NCBI RefSeq assembly: GCF_015319165.1 | Contig: NZ_JADIVZ010000002.1 | Span: forward strand, 496,001 to 560,000 | DNA from: Nocardioides acrostichi | GTDB taxonomy: Bacteria; Actinomycetota; Actinomycetes; Propionibacteriales; Nocardioidaceae | DNA length: 64,000 nucleotides | Direction of reading: 5' to 3' | Part shown: positions 8,456 through 19,466 of the stretch, in pieces | Layout of the letters: each line of letters begins with the position of its first letter | Numbering within the stretch: position 1 is the first letter of the stretch | Position numbers and translations under genes: made by a program | Notes under the pieces: model-generated | Told to the model about the DNA's origin: nothing | Database searches by the model: none | What the model saw: only the letters and a program-made list of their open reading frames with translations

Positions 8456-9883
8456 ATGAGCACCGTGAGCATCCGGCTGTACGACACCGCGACCCGCGAG
8501 GTCCGTGACTTCGCACCCCTCGAGGAGGGGAGGGTCGGCATCTACGTCTGCGGCCTCACGGTGCAGGGCGAGCCACACGTCGGGCACGTGCGCAGCGCGG
8601 TCAACTTCGACGTGCTGCGCCGCTGGCTGACCCACCGCGGCTACGACGTGTCGTTCATCCGCAACGTCACCGACATCGACGACAAGATCCTCACGAAGGC
8701 GGCCGAGCAAGGCCGCCCCTGGTACAACCTCGCCTACGACATGAAACGCGAGCTCGACCGCGCCTACGACGCGCTCGGTGTGCTGCCGCCCACCTATGAG
8801 CCGTCGGCCACCGGCCACGTGCCCGAGATGCTCGAGCTGATCGACCGGCTCATCACCCGCGGCCACGCCTACGCCGCCGACGACGGCTCGGGCGACGTCT
8901 ACTTCGACGTGCGCTCCTGGTCCGACTACGGGGAGCTCACCCACCAGCGCATCGACGACATGGAGGCGGCCGAGGACGCCGACCCCCGCGGCAAGCGCGA
9001 CCCGCGCGACTTCGCCCTGTGGAAGGGGTGGAAGGTGGCCACCGAGCCCGAGACGGCCGCGTGGCCCAGCCCGTACGGACCCGGTCGCCCCGGATGGCAC
9101 ATCGAGTGCTCGGCGATGGCCGGCAAGTACCTCGGCGCCGCCTTCGACATCCACGGCGGCGGCGTCGACCTGCGCTTCCCGCATCACGAGAACGAGCTGG
9201 CGCAGTCCCGCGCGGCCGGTCATGCGTTCGCGAACTTCTGGCTGCACAACGCCTGGATCACGACCAAGGGCGAGAAGATGAGCAAGTCGCTCGGCAACAG
9301 TCTCACGATCCCGAAGGTGCTCGAGCGGGTACGCGGCATCGAGCTGCGCTACTACATCGTGGCCGCGCACTACCGCAGCCACGTCGAGTTCAGCTTCGAG
9401 GCGCTCGAGGAGGCCGCCACGGGCTTCCGCCGCATCGAGGCGTTCCTCGACCGTGCTCAGGAGACGGCGGGCGAGGTGCCGGTCGGCGAGATCCCCGTCG
9501 CCTTCGCCGCCGCGATGGACGACGACCTCGGCACCCCGGCCGCGCTCGCCGTTCTCTTCGACACCGTCCGCGAGGGCAACCGCGCCGACGACCCGACCTC
9601 GCAGGCGGCCGCGGTGCGCGCGATGCTCGCGGTGCTCGGGCTTGACCCGGCCGTCCCGGCGTGGGGGCCGCGGGGAGGCGACGACCAGGCGCTCACCGGT
9701 GTGGTCGACGCGCTGGTCAAGGCGCTGGTCGAGCAGCGGGCCGAGGCACGTGCCTCGAAGGACTTCGCCACCGCCGACGCGATCCGCGGCCAGCTCGCCG
9801 CCGCGGGCGTCGTGCTCACCGACACCGCCCAGGGCGTCACCTGGGCCCTCGCAGACCCGACCACCGAGAAGGACTCCGACTGA
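8456..9883 (+). CDS. cysS: Cysteinyl-tRNA synthetase
   Basis: 475 residues, class I synthetase charging tRNA-Cys. The zinc/ATP region shows C32 and the HIGH-type motif PHVGH (40-44). KMSKS is at 274-278 ([13 protein letters not shown]). The Zn-binding [10 protein letters not shown] and [15 protein letters not shown] segments are intact. Start: ATG 8456; GTG 8465 is possible. The gene overlaps rlmB by one base (TGATG), and the cysS-rlmB pair is conserved in actinobacteria. Confidence 0.98.
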   Translation: MSTVSIRLYDTATREVRDFAPLEEGRVGIYVCGLTVQGEPHVGHVRSAVNFDVLRRWLTHRGYDVSFIRNVTDIDDKILTKAAEQGRPWYNLAYDMKRELDRAYDALGVLPPTYEPSATGHVPEMLELIDRLITRGHAYAADDGSGDVYFDVRSWSDYGELTHQRIDDMEAAEDADPRGKRDPRDFALWKGWKVATEPETAAWPSPYGPGRPGWHIECSAMAGKYLGAAFDIHGGGVDLRFPHHENELAQSRAAGHAFANFWLHNAWITTKGEKMSKSLGNSLTIPKVLERVRGIELRYYIVAAHYRSHVEFSFEALEEAATGFRRIEAFLDRAQETAGEVPVGEIPVAFAAAMDDDLGTPAALAVLFDTVREGNRADDPTSQAAAVRAMLAVLGLDPAVPAWGPRGGDDQALTGVVDALVKALVEQRAEARASKDFATADAIRGQLAAAGVVLTDTAQGVTWALADPTTEKDSD

Positions 9884-10836
9884 TGGCCGGCAACAGCCAG
9901 CGCAAGGGCTCGGTGCGCAAGTCGAGCAAGGGCAACCCCACCGCCGGTTCGGGCGGACGTCGTCGGCGCGGGCTCGAGGGCAAGGGCCCCACGCCCAAGG
10001 CCAAGGACCGCGAGTACCACCAGGCGCACAAGCAGGCCCGGCGTGCCCCGAAGTCGGGTGCTCAGGGCAGGCCTCAGCGCGCGCGCAAACCCGCCGGCGA
10101 CGCCGAGTGGATCGCGGGTCGCAACCCGGTGGTCGAGGCGCTGCGCGAGGGGGTGCCCGTCAACGCGCTCTATGTCGCCGAGGGTGCCGAGCGCGACGGG
10201 CGGCTGCGTGAGGCGTTCAAGGTGGCCAGCGAGCGCGGCATCAGCCTGCTCGAGGTCGGTCGCAACGAGCTCGACCGGCTCACCGGCGGGGCGGTGCACC
10301 AGGGGCTGGCCGCGCGCATCCCCGCCTACGAGTACGCCCACCCCGACGACCTGCTCGACGCCGCCGACGAGGCCGGCGAGCCGGCGCTCATCGTGGCGCT
10401 CGACTCGATCACCGACCCCCGCAACCTCGGGGCGATCGTGCGCAGCGCGGCGGCGTTCGGTGCGCACGGTGTGGTCGTTCCGGAGCGTCGGGCCGCCGGC
10501 ATGACCGCCGCGGCGTGGAAGACCAGCGCCGGGGCCGCCTCGCGCATCCCCGTCGCCCGGGCGGTCAACCTGACGCGGCAGCTGAAGAGCTACGCCGAGG
10601 CGGGCTGCATGGTCGTCGGCCTGGCCGCCGACGGCGACGTCGAGCTGCCCGACCTCGACCTCGCCGACGGCCCGCTCGTGGTCGTGGTCGGCGCCGAGGG
10701 CGACGGCCTCTCGCGCCTGGTCGCCGAGACCTGCGACCAGCTCGTGTCGATCCCGATGGCGCATCAGGTCGAGTCCCTCAACGCCGGCGTTGCCGCGGGC
10801 GTCGCTCTCTACGCGGTGGCCCGGGCCCGCGCCTGA
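9883..10836 (+). CDS. rlmB: 23S rRNA (guanosine-2'-O-)-methyltransferase RlmB-type
   Basis: 317 residues. SpoU/TrmH-family SPOUT methyltransferase that modifies a guanosine of 23S rRNA (G2251 in E. coli). A ~70-residue Lys/Arg/Gly-rich tail (typical of actinobacterial RlmB) is followed by the substrate-binding domain from [13 protein letters not shown], and the SPOUT knot with [18 protein letters not shown] (motif 1), [10 protein letters not shown] (motif 2) and [21 protein letters not shown] (motif 3). Translation is coupled to cysS upstream and, by a second TGATG overlap, to the phosphoesterase gene downstream. Confidence 0.95.
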   Translation: MAGNSQRKGSVRKSSKGNPTAGSGGRRRRGLEGKGPTPKAKDREYHQAHKQARRAPKSGAQGRPQRARKPAGDAEWIAGRNPVVEALREGVPVNALYVAEGAERDGRLREAFKVASERGISLLEVGRNELDRLTGGAVHQGLAARIPAYEYAHPDDLLDAADEAGEPALIVALDSITDPRNLGAIVRSAAAFGAHGVVVPERRAAGMTAAAWKTSAGAASRIPVARAVNLTRQLKSYAEAGCMVVGLAADGDVELPDLDLADGPLVVVVGAEGDGLSRLVAETCDQLVSIPMAHQVESLNAGVAAGVALYAVARARA

Positions 10837-12431
10837 TGCGCGCCCTGCGGGTCGCGGCACCTCTGGCGGTCTGGCTGCTGCTCAGCGCGGCGGCCGGGCT
10901 GTTCGTGTTCACGCACTCCTCGCGCGACATCACGGTCGCGTCGCACGACGCCGTTCTCCGGCCCACGCTGAGCGGCGAGGCCGTGTTGCACACGGGCCCG
11001 GTGCTGCCCGACCTGCGCGTGTCGTCGGGTTCGTCCATCGGCGTCGACATCGCGCTGGGCAAGACCGACGCGCCCAGTACCGACGTGCTCGTGCAGCGTT
11101 ACGCCTACCTCTTCTCCAGCCCGCAGGGCGTCGAGTCGCGACTGCACCACGAGGTGGCCGACCTGGCGATCGAGGCGTTGGTTCGAGGGCTGGCCCTGGG
11201 CGCGGTGCCGGTGGTGCTCTGGCTGCTGGTCGGGCGTCGTCGCCGCGAGGAGCTGCTGCGAGCGGTGCCGACGCGGGCGGGCGCCGTCGCCCTCGTCGTC
11301 GTGGCCGGCCTGGTCGTCGGCGTCTGGCAGCCCTGGGCTGGTCCGGACGACGTGGGCCGGGCGCAACGCTGGACCACCCTGGCCGACTTCCTCGGCCCCG
11401 ACGTACCGCTGCCCAGCGAACTCGACGACGTGCAGGTGCGCGGCGACGTCACGACGGCTCAGACCCGACGCCTCATCGAGAGCGCGGTCGACACCTACGA
11501 CAAGTCCAAGACCTTCTACGACGACGCGGCCGCCGGTGCCGCCGCCCTCGATCTGCACGAGCCGAAGGACGGCCAGACCGTGGCCGTGCTGGTGTCCGAC
11601 CGGCACGACAACATCGGCATGGACGCCGTCGCACGGGCGGTCGGCGACGCTGCGGGGGCGACCACGGTGATGGACGCCGGCGACGACACCTCGACCGGCT
11701 CCACCTGGGAGGCGTTCTCCCTGGACTCCCTCCAGGCCGCCTTCTCCGACCTGCCCCGCTGGGGCGTCGCGGGCAACCACGACAACGGCACCTTCGTGGC
11801 CGCCTACCTCTCGAAGGACGGCTGGACCATGCTCGACGGCTCGGTCGCGAAGGGTCCGGGTGCAGGCACGTTGCTGGGGGTGGCCGACCCGCGCTCGAGC
11901 GGCCTGGGATCCTGGCGCGACGAGACCGGGCTGAGCTTCGCCGAGGTCGGTGACCGGCTCTCCGACGTGGCGTGTGAGTCCGACGAGCCGATCGACACGA
12001 TGCTCGTGCACGACGTCGACCTGGCGTCGTCCGCCCTCGAGCGCGGGTGCGTGCGTCTGGTGGTGGGTGGGCACCTGCACGTGCAGGTCGGGCCGGACGC
12101 CGTCGACGGCCCCGACGGGCAGGTGGGCTACCGCTACACGACCGGGACGACGGGCGGCGCGGCGTACGCCTTCGCCCTGGGCAGCAAGCCGCGCCGCGAG
12201 GCCGAGATCACCCTGGTGACATACGACGCCGAGGGGCACCCGGCCGGGATCCAGCCCGTGCTGCTCCAGACGAACGGCCGGTGGATCGTCGACGACTACA
12301 TCCCACTGACCTTCCCCGACCTGACCGACACCGAGGGTGGCGACGGCCCCGGCGCGAGCATCCCGACCACGCGTCCGAGCCGCGGCCCGGCCCCAGGGCC
12401 CTCCCGGCTCGCGTCTAGCGGAGCGGGCTGA
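10836..12431 (+). CDS. Membrane-bound metallophosphoesterase
   Basis: 531 residues. One N-terminal membrane helix (8-26), two more around 110-130 and 145-165, then a calcineurin-like phosphoesterase domain. Metal-site motifs: SDRHDN, then DAGDDT, GNHDN near residue 312, and GGHLHVQ near 411; the first Asp-x-His motif is altered to DRHDN. The domain order puts the enzyme outside the membrane. A low-complexity Pro/Ser tail ends the protein. The substrate is unknown. Position after rlmB with start/stop overlap implies cotranscription with cysS-rlmB. The 119 bp downstream contain the promoter of the transporter operon. Confidence 0.85.
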   Translation: MRALRVAAPLAVWLLLSAAAGLFVFTHSSRDITVASHDAVLRPTLSGEAVLHTGPVLPDLRVSSGSSIGVDIALGKTDAPSTDVLVQRYAYLFSSPQGVESRLHHEVADLAIEALVRGLALGAVPVVLWLLVGRRRREELLRAVPTRAGAVALVVVAGLVVGVWQPWAGPDDVGRAQRWTTLADFLGPDVPLPSELDDVQVRGDVTTAQTRRLIESAVDTYDKSKTFYDDAAAGAAALDLHEPKDGQTVAVLVSDRHDNIGMDAVARAVGDAAGATTVMDAGDDTSTGSTWEAFSLDSLQAAFSDLPRWGVAGNHDNGTFVAAYLSKDGWTMLDGSVAKGPGAGTLLGVADPRSSGLGSWRDETGLSFAEVGDRLSDVACESDEPIDTMLVHDVDLASSALERGCVRLVVGGHLHVQVGPDAVDGPDGQVGYRYTTGTTGGAAYAFALGSKPRREAEITLVTYDAEGHPAGIQPVLLQTNGRWIVDDYIPLTFPDLTDTEGGDGPGASIPTTRPSRGPAPGPSRLASSGAG

Positions 12432-12509
12432 GCGTCACACCATCCCTCTGGCCATCAGTCGGATTTTCTCTGTGCCCCACGTCACCTTGTGCTGTGACCG
12501 TCGTTACGA

Positions 12510-12527
12510 ACTAGGACACGTTCTAGT
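12510..12527 (+). promoter_or_regulatory. KstR-like palindromic operator before the uptake operon
   Basis: ACTAGGACACGTTCTAGT is an 18-bp palindrome with one mismatched pair. Its core fits the known KstR pattern TnnAACnnGTTnnA with one change (GAC for AAC). It lies 24-41 bp before the ATG and overlaps a likely -10 (TAGTTT, 12524-12529), as expected for a repressor site. Similar palindromes are at 28746 and 47291. Confidence 0.65.
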
Positions 12528-12550
12528 TTTCGATGCCGCAGGAGGTGCCG

Positions 12551-14047
12551 ATGGCCGCCATCCGGTCACGGACCACAGACCCCCGCCGCCGGGTTCGCAT
12601 GGCGATCGGTGTACTCGCCGCGCTCTCGATCGGCACGCTGGCGGCCTGCGGGTCGCAGCTGGATCCCGAGGAGGTGCGCTCGGCCAACGGCAGCACGGCC
12701 GCCGACGGCTCGGTCGCCGGTGGTGGCGACACCGGGGGCTCGAGCGGCAGCTCCGGCGGCTCGGTCGCCGGGTCCACCGGCTCCGCGAGCGGTGACGACG
12801 GCTCCTCGACGTCCTCGGGGGGCACCTCGTCGGGCGGCTCCTCCTCGTCGGGCTCGAAGGCGTCGGGTACGACGCCCAGTCAGAACGAGCCGCTGCCCGC
12901 CGGCGACTGCGCGGGGTTCAAGAACGGGCCCGGCATCACCGACTCGACCATCACCATCGGCAACTCCTCCGACGTCTCCGGGCCGGTGCCCGGCATCTTC
13001 GAGGCCTCCCAAGACGCCACCAAGGCGTTCGTCGCCTACTTCAACCAGACCAACCCGAAGGGCATCTGCGGGCGCAAGCTGGTGCTCAAGACCTACGACA
13101 CCGGCACCTCCGAGAGCGGCGACCAGCGCAACTACACCGCGGCGTGCAACGAGGTGTTCGCCATGGTCGGATCGATGTCGGCCTTCGACTCCGGCGGCGC
13201 CGGTCCGGCCGAGAAGTGCGGTCTGCCCGACATCCGGTCCACCGCGGTCACCTCGGCCCGCTACGACTGCGACGTGTGCTTCGGCGCCCAGTCGACCAAG
13301 TCGACCGAGTTCGAGAACGCGGTGCCCGACTACGTGCTCAAGAGCTACAAGGAGGCGTCGCAGAACGCCGCCATGCTCTACATCAACGCCGGCGCGGCGG
13401 CCGAGAACGGCAAGACGCAATCGGATGCGATGAACAAGCGCGGCATGAAGTTCACCTACGTACAGGGCGTCGACATCTCCGACTTCAACTACTCGCCCTA
13501 CGTGCAGAAGATGAAGGACTCCGGCGTCGGCTACGTGCAGATGATCGCGCAGGTGCCGCAGTTCGTGCGGCTCGTGCAGGCCATGCAGCAGCAGGACTAC
13601 AAGCCCGACGTGCTCATGTTCGACCCCACGGCCTACAACCCCAAGTACGTCCAGCAGGCCGGCGACGCGGCCGAGGGGACGACCGTCTTCACGAACTTCG
13701 TGCCCTTCGAGGAGGCTTCCTCGAGCCCGGAGACCTCGCTGTACCTGAACTACCTCCAACAGACCAAGCCGGGCGCGACGCCGGACTTCTTCGGCGTCTT
13801 CTCCTGGTCGGCCGCGCGCCTCTTCGCCCAGACGGCGGCCAAGCTCGGCGGCAAGCTGAACCGGGCCTCGCTGGTGCAGGCACTCTCCCAGGTCGACAAC
13901 TGGACCGCGAACGGCATGCACGCGCCGCAGCACGTCGGCCCCAAGCGCACCGGCGACTGCTGGCGCTTCCTGCGGCTCGAGGGCGGTCAGTGGAAGGCGC
14001 TGGGCGGCACCAAGTACACCTGCTCCGGAACGACGACGGTGGGCTGA
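12551..14047 (+). CDS. ABC-transporter substrate-binding lipoprotein (LIV-receptor fold)
   Basis: 498 residues. Signal with lipobox LAAC (Cys 33), a long Ser/Gly linker (about 46-110) that should hold the receptor away from the membrane, then a type-I periplasmic-binding fold (ITDSTITIGNSSDVSGPVPG onward, QDATKAFVAYFNQTNPKGICG, and DVLMFDPTAYNPKYVQQAG). Ribosome site AGGAGGT just before ATG 12551 decides the start. It heads an operon with fused permease and two ATPases. LIV-type receptors in actinobacteria bind many ligands besides branched amino acids, including aromatic and lipid-derived compounds; the KstR-like operator hints at a hydrophobic ligand (inference). Confidence 0.85.
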   Translation: MAAIRSRTTDPRRRVRMAIGVLAALSIGTLAACGSQLDPEEVRSANGSTAADGSVAGGGDTGGSSGSSGGSVAGSTGSASGDDGSSTSSGGTSSGGSSSSGSKASGTTPSQNEPLPAGDCAGFKNGPGITDSTITIGNSSDVSGPVPGIFEASQDATKAFVAYFNQTNPKGICGRKLVLKTYDTGTSESGDQRNYTAACNEVFAMVGSMSAFDSGGAGPAEKCGLPDIRSTAVTSARYDCDVCFGAQSTKSTEFENAVPDYVLKSYKEASQNAAMLYINAGAAAENGKTQSDAMNKRGMKFTYVQGVDISDFNYSPYVQKMKDSGVGYVQMIAQVPQFVRLVQAMQQQDYKPDVLMFDPTAYNPKYVQQAGDAAEGTTVFTNFVPFEEASSSPETSLYLNYLQQTKPGATPDFFGVFSWSAARLFAQTAAKLGGKLNRASLVQALSQVDNWTANGMHAPQHVGPKRTGDCWRFLRLEGGQWKALGGTKYTCSGTTTVG

Positions 14048-14051
14048 CCCG

Positions 14052-16059
14052 ATGGGATCCTTCCTCGCTTTCACGATCTTCGGCTTGGTCACGGGGTCTG
14101 CGTACGCGATCGCGGCGTCCGGGCTGGTGCTGACCTACGCGACCACCCGGGTCTTCAACATCGCCCACGGTGCGCTCGGCATGGTGCTGTCGTTCGTGTT
14201 CTGGGACTTCAGTGTCCGGCAGGGCATGCCCACGCTGCTCGCGCTGGTGCTCGTGCTCGGTGTGGTGGCGCCCGGCATCGGGCTGCTCATCCAGCGTGTG
14301 GTCGCCCGCGGCCTGGGTGACGCGCCGGTGTCGGTGTCGCTGGTCGTCACCGTGGCGCTGCTGGTGCTCTCCATCGGCGCGGCCACGACGATCTGGCCCA
14401 ACGAGGCGCGCAGCATCTCGCCGTTCTTCCCCGAGACCAGCTTCGAGATCTTCGGCGGCTCCTACATCACCGCGCACCAGGTGCTCACGGTCGTGCTCTC
14501 GCTGCTCGTCGCGGTGCTCCTCTACGGGCTGCTCAACCGCACCCGCATCGGCACGGCCATGCGGGCCTCCGTCGACAATCCCGAGCTGCTGAAGCTCTTC
14601 GGCGGCAATCCCGAGCGGGTCGCCGGCCTGGCCTGGGCGATCGGCGTCTCGCTCGCGGGCCTTGCGGGCATCCTGCTCGTCAGCACCGTGGGCCTGGACT
14701 ACTACGCGCTGACCCTGCTGGTCATCAACGCCTACGCCGCGGCCATGCTCGGACGGCTGAAGAACCTGCCGCTGACCTTCGTCGGCGCGATGACGTTGGG
14801 GCTGGTGACGTCCTACGCCTCGGGCTACCTCCCCACCGACGGCGTGCTGAACCAGGTGCGCAACGTGATCCCGGCGCTGTTCCTCTTCGCCGTCATCGTG
14901 CTGATGCCCCAGGCCCAGCTGCGCATCGGCCAGGTCAAGGGCATCGTCTCGGCGCCGCTTCCCTCACCACTCAAGGCCGGCGGCTGGGGCGGTGCGACGC
15001 TGCTCTTCGTCGCCATGGTGGTCTCGGTGGTCTCGGAGGCCAACCTGCTGCTGGTGGGCATCGCCCTCACCTACGCCATGGTGATGCTCTCGCTGGTGCT
15101 CCTCACCGGCTACGGCGGCCACGTGTCGCTCTCGCAGCTCACCTTCGCCGGCGTGGGTGCGCTGGCGTACATCAAGATGGGCAACACCGGGCTCACCGGC
15201 ATCCTCATCGCCGGCCTGGTCGCCGCGCTGTCCGGTGTGCTCGTGGCGCTGCCGTCGATCCGGCTCACCGGCCTCTACCTGGCGCTCTCGACGCTCGCGT
15301 TCGGCGTCATCATGGACAAGCTGGTCTTCAACGCCGACATCGGCTTCGGCTCCAACGGGTCGCTGAACGCGCAACGACTCACCCTACTGGGCACCTCGAT
15401 CGAGTCGACCCGCGTCTACGTGTGGCTGATGGCGGTGTTCTTCGTGGGCATGGCCTGGCTGCTGCTCCTGGCGCGGCGCGGACGCCTGGGCCGCATGCTC
15501 ATCGCGCTGCGCGACAGCCAGGCAGCCTGCGGCACCCTCGGGCTCGACGCACGCTGGTTCCGCATCGGTCTGTTCGCCGTCTCCGCCGGCATGGCCGGCG
15601 TCGCCGGTGCACTGTACGCCGGCCTGCGCGGCACCGTGGGCGCCAACGACTTCCTCTACTTCCAGTCCTTGATCCTGCTCCTGCTCGCGGTCGTCTTCGG
15701 TGTCACCTCGATGACCGGTGCGGCACTGGGCGGCACCGGCCTGATGCTGCTGCCCGTGCTCCAGAGCAGCTACCCGGCCGTCGGTGGCCTGCTGTTCGTG
15801 GTCATCGCCGTGGGCGCGATCCTGCTGGCCCGCAACCCCAACGGACTCTCGATCTACCTCTTCTCGCTGGGCCGGCTCGCCGACCGGCGCCTCGGCGACG
15901 TCGTCCGCCAGCGGCTTCCCGAGCTACCGGTGCCGGGCGGCAGCCTGGCCGGCGCCCGGCAGCACGCGCGCTCGGAGCACCAGGCCAACGAGGACGCCGA
16001 ACGGTCGCTGGGCTCCGTCGGTCTGGCCGACGACGAGGAACTGCTCGAGGAGGGCACCC

Positions 16060-16073
<14 letters not shown>
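14052..16073 (+). CDS. Fused LivH-LivM type ABC permease
   Basis: 673 residues, equal to two permeases. The first ~290 residues are LivH-like (GSAYAIAASGLVLTYATTRVFNIAHGALGM), and ~315-600 LivM-like (LTGYGGHVSLSQLTFAGVGALAYIKMG split, then RDSQAACGTLGLD). The two halves form the complete membrane channel in one chain, each with about 8-10 helices. A ~60-residue acidic cytoplasmic tail ends the protein. It starts 5 bp after the receptor gene and overlaps the LivG gene by 14 bp. Fusion of the two permeases is found in some actinobacterial systems but not in the classical E. coli Liv system. Confidence 0.9.
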
Positions 16074-16979
<906 letters not shown>

Positions 16980-16983
<4 letters not shown>

Positions 16984-17690
16984 GTGGAGTGCCGATCCTC
17001 GAGATCGTCGACCTGCACGCCGCCTACGGGCGCATCGAGGTGCTGCGCGGCGTCGACCTGATCGTGCCCAAGGGCGCGGTGATGGCGCTGTTGGGGCCCA
17101 ACGGAGCCGGCAAGTCGACCCTGACCAAGGTGGTGTGCGCACAGAAGGAGGCCACCTCCGGTGACATCCACCTCGGTGGTGTGCACGTCACGGACGCCTC
17201 GCCCGAGCAGTTGGCGCGGTTGGGGCTGTGCACCGTGCCGGAAGGCCGCTCGGTGTTCCCGAACCTGACGGTCGAGGAGAACCTCCAGCTGATGTCGTAC
17301 GCCGGCGTCTCGGCATCCGCGGTCATGGAGACGGCCTATGCGTACTTCCCTCGCCTCAAGGAGCGGCGTCGTCAACTGGCCGGCACGATGTCGGGTGGTG
17401 AGCAGCAGATGCTCGCGATGTCGCGGGCGCTCTCCTCCGACCCGGCGCTGTTGATCCTCGACGAGCTGTCGATGGGGCTCGCGCCGCTCATCGTCGACGA
17501 GCTCTACGACACGGTCGCCGGCATCGCCGAGACCGGCATCTCCATCCTCTGCATCGAGCAGTTCGCCCGCACCGCCCTGCGAGTCAGCGACTACGCCGCG
17601 GTCATGAGCGGCGGACGGATCGTCGCCACAGGCGAGCCCGACGAGATCCTCGAAACCATGTCCGACGTCATCTTGGGAGGTGCCGCATGA
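16980..17690 (+). CDS. ABC-transporter ATPase, LivF type
   Basis: 236 residues, standard LivF size. Walker A GPNGAGKST (39-47), LivF-specific VPEGRSVFPNLTVEENL, intact signature TMSGGEQQMLAMSRAL, Walker B ALLILDELSMGLAP, H-loop replaced by IEQFARTAL as usual for LivF (Gln/Glu at the switch). ATGA overlaps at both ends tie it to LivG upstream and to the secreted protein downstream. Confidence 0.93.
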
Positions 17691-19435
17691 GCGGCCACAC
17701 CACCACCCGGAGCCGCCGTGCGCGGCTCCCTCTCGCCCTCACCGCGGGCTTCCTGGTCGCTGCGGCGCTGCCGCAGGGCTCGGCGTCCGCGGCGACGGCC
17801 CCGATGGCCGACGACCCGCCTTTCGCGGGGTTCGTGTCGAGCTCGACGGCGACGCCCGTCCGGGTCGAGATCTACGAGCCGACGATCCCACTGCCGGCCA
17901 CGCCGCAGGCCGAGCTCAACGTCGGGTACGCCACGGTGAGTGCCGACTCCACCAGCTCCAAGGGCACTGCCTCCTACCTCTGGCCCGGAGACGCGCTCGG
18001 AGGCGGCTTCAAGACCGTCGTCGACAACCTCGGCCTGCCGCCGGAGATCGCCGGCCCCGTCGGCGAGAACGGCTACCCGTTCCAGGTGAACTCGGCCCAG
18101 CCCACCGGTGAGAACCAGCAGAGCGACGAGCCGTTGCCGGGCATGGTGCAGCGCACGTCGGCGACCGAGAACCGCACGGCCTCCTACATCGGCTACTCCA
18201 CCGACTGCCAGCTCGGCGAGCCCGCGCCCTCCGACCCCTCCGGTGGCGGCGGCGGTGGTGGCGGCGGTGGTGGTGGTCTGCCGGGCGTGCCCGAGATCCC
18301 CGTCCCGACCCCGACCGGTCTGCCGGGCGGTTCGGGCGGCGGCACCAGCGCCCCGACGGCGACGTCCGCCGGCGACCAGTCGACGTCGTCCACGACCACC
18401 AGCAAGAAGTCGACCCGAACCGGCAAGCAGAAGGCGGACGACGCTCCCGACTGCGCCTTCCCGACCGAGCTGGCGGCGCTGGTCGACGTGGGCGGGATGA
18501 GCGGTAGCACCAGCACCACCTCCTCCCCGACCGAGGTGCGCTCCACGGCGCGCAGCGCGGCCTCCGACATCAGCATCGCCGGGGGCATCATCACGCTCTC
18601 GAGCGTGGCGACGAAGGCGACCGCGGCCTCCGACGGCAAGAAGGGCTCCTCGAAAGCGAGCACCGACTACGGCGTCCTGACCGTGGCCGGGCAGAAGTTC
18701 CGCTTCGGCGACGACGGGTTCCAGGCGGTCGGCCAGAGCCAGCCGCTCCCGGGGCTGCCGGCCGACCCGAACCAGGCGCTCAAGGCGCTCGGCATCGAGC
18801 TCCTCCTGCCCCAACCCTCGAAGGAGATCGACGGCGACGCGGCCTCGACGGTCTCGCAGGGCATCCAGGTCGTCATCGATGCCACCGTGCTGCGTCAGCA
18901 GCTGAGCGCGATCCCGTTCAACGAACTGTCGCAGGCGATCAACGACATCCCGCTGCCCGACCAGGCGAAGACACTCCAAAATGCGCTCTCCGGCGTGCTG
19001 TTCCTCTCGCCGAAGTTCGTGATCACGCTGGGCAACTCCTGGGGCTCGGTCGACACCAGCGCGCCGATCGACATCCCACCGCCGGCGACCACCGACACGC
19101 CGTCCACCCCGACCGACAACGGTGGCGGTGCCGCGGCCGGCGGTGGCGCGGACGCCGGTGGTGGCGAGGCGACGACTCCGGCGGCACCGTCGGCCGCCAG
19201 TCCGCCCGCCGGTGACAGCAGCCCGGCCCTGGCCGACGGCACCCTCGACGCCGCACCCATGGGCGCGGGTCTGCCGCCGCTGTTCTCCATCCCGGGGGCG
19301 CTGTTCTTCGGCGGCATCATCCTGGCCAGCGCGGTGGGCAGCTACCTGCGCCGCATCGGGGTGCTGGTGCTCGGCAACGGCGCTGCGTGCGCCCACGGAC
19401 TCCAGTCCGGCATCCCCGACCTCCGCAAGGCCTGA
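17687..19435 (+). CDS. Uncharacterised secreted, C-terminally anchored protein of the uptake operon
   Basis: 582 residues, not recognised. A Sec signal (to about residue 36, SASA) is followed by a beta-rich domain (~40-175), a run of twelve Gly with Pro/Thr-rich flanks, a second Ser/Thr-rich domain (~260-460), another Gly/Ala/Pro linker, and one C-terminal membrane helix (about 540-560, SIPGALFFGGIILASAVGSY) with a short basic tail. Four Cys lie outside the signal. The architecture suggests an envelope protein anchored at the membrane and extending through the wall. ATGA overlap with livF means translational coupling, so it probably assists ligand capture or passage for this transporter. No enzyme motif seen. 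Confidence 0.75.
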   Translation: MSGHTTTRSRRARLPLALTAGFLVAAALPQGSASAATAPMADDPPFAGFVSSSTATPVRVEIYEPTIPLPATPQAELNVGYATVSADSTSSKGTASYLWPGDALGGGFKTVVDNLGLPPEIAGPVGENGYPFQVNSAQPTGENQQSDEPLPGMVQRTSATENRTASYIGYSTDCQLGEPAPSDPSGGGGGGGGGGGGLPGVPEIPVPTPTGLPGGSGGGTSAPTATSAGDQSTSSTTTSKKSTRTGKQKADDAPDCAFPTELAALVDVGGMSGSTSTTSSPTEVRSTARSAASDISIAGGIITLSSVATKATAASDGKKGSSKASTDYGVLTVAGQKFRFGDDGFQAVGQSQPLPGLPADPNQALKALGIELLLPQPSKEIDGDAASTVSQGIQVVIDATVLRQQLSAIPFNELSQAINDIPLPDQAKTLQNALSGVLFLSPKFVITLGNSWGSVDTSAPIDIPPPATTDTPSTPTDNGGGAAAGGGADAGGGEATTPAAPSAASPPAGDSSPALADGTLDAAPMGAGLPPLFSIPGALFFGGIILASAVGSYLRRIGVLVLGNGAACAHGLQSGIPDLRKA

Positions 19436-19466
19436 CCCCCACCACCCGCATCCGGAAGGCACCACC

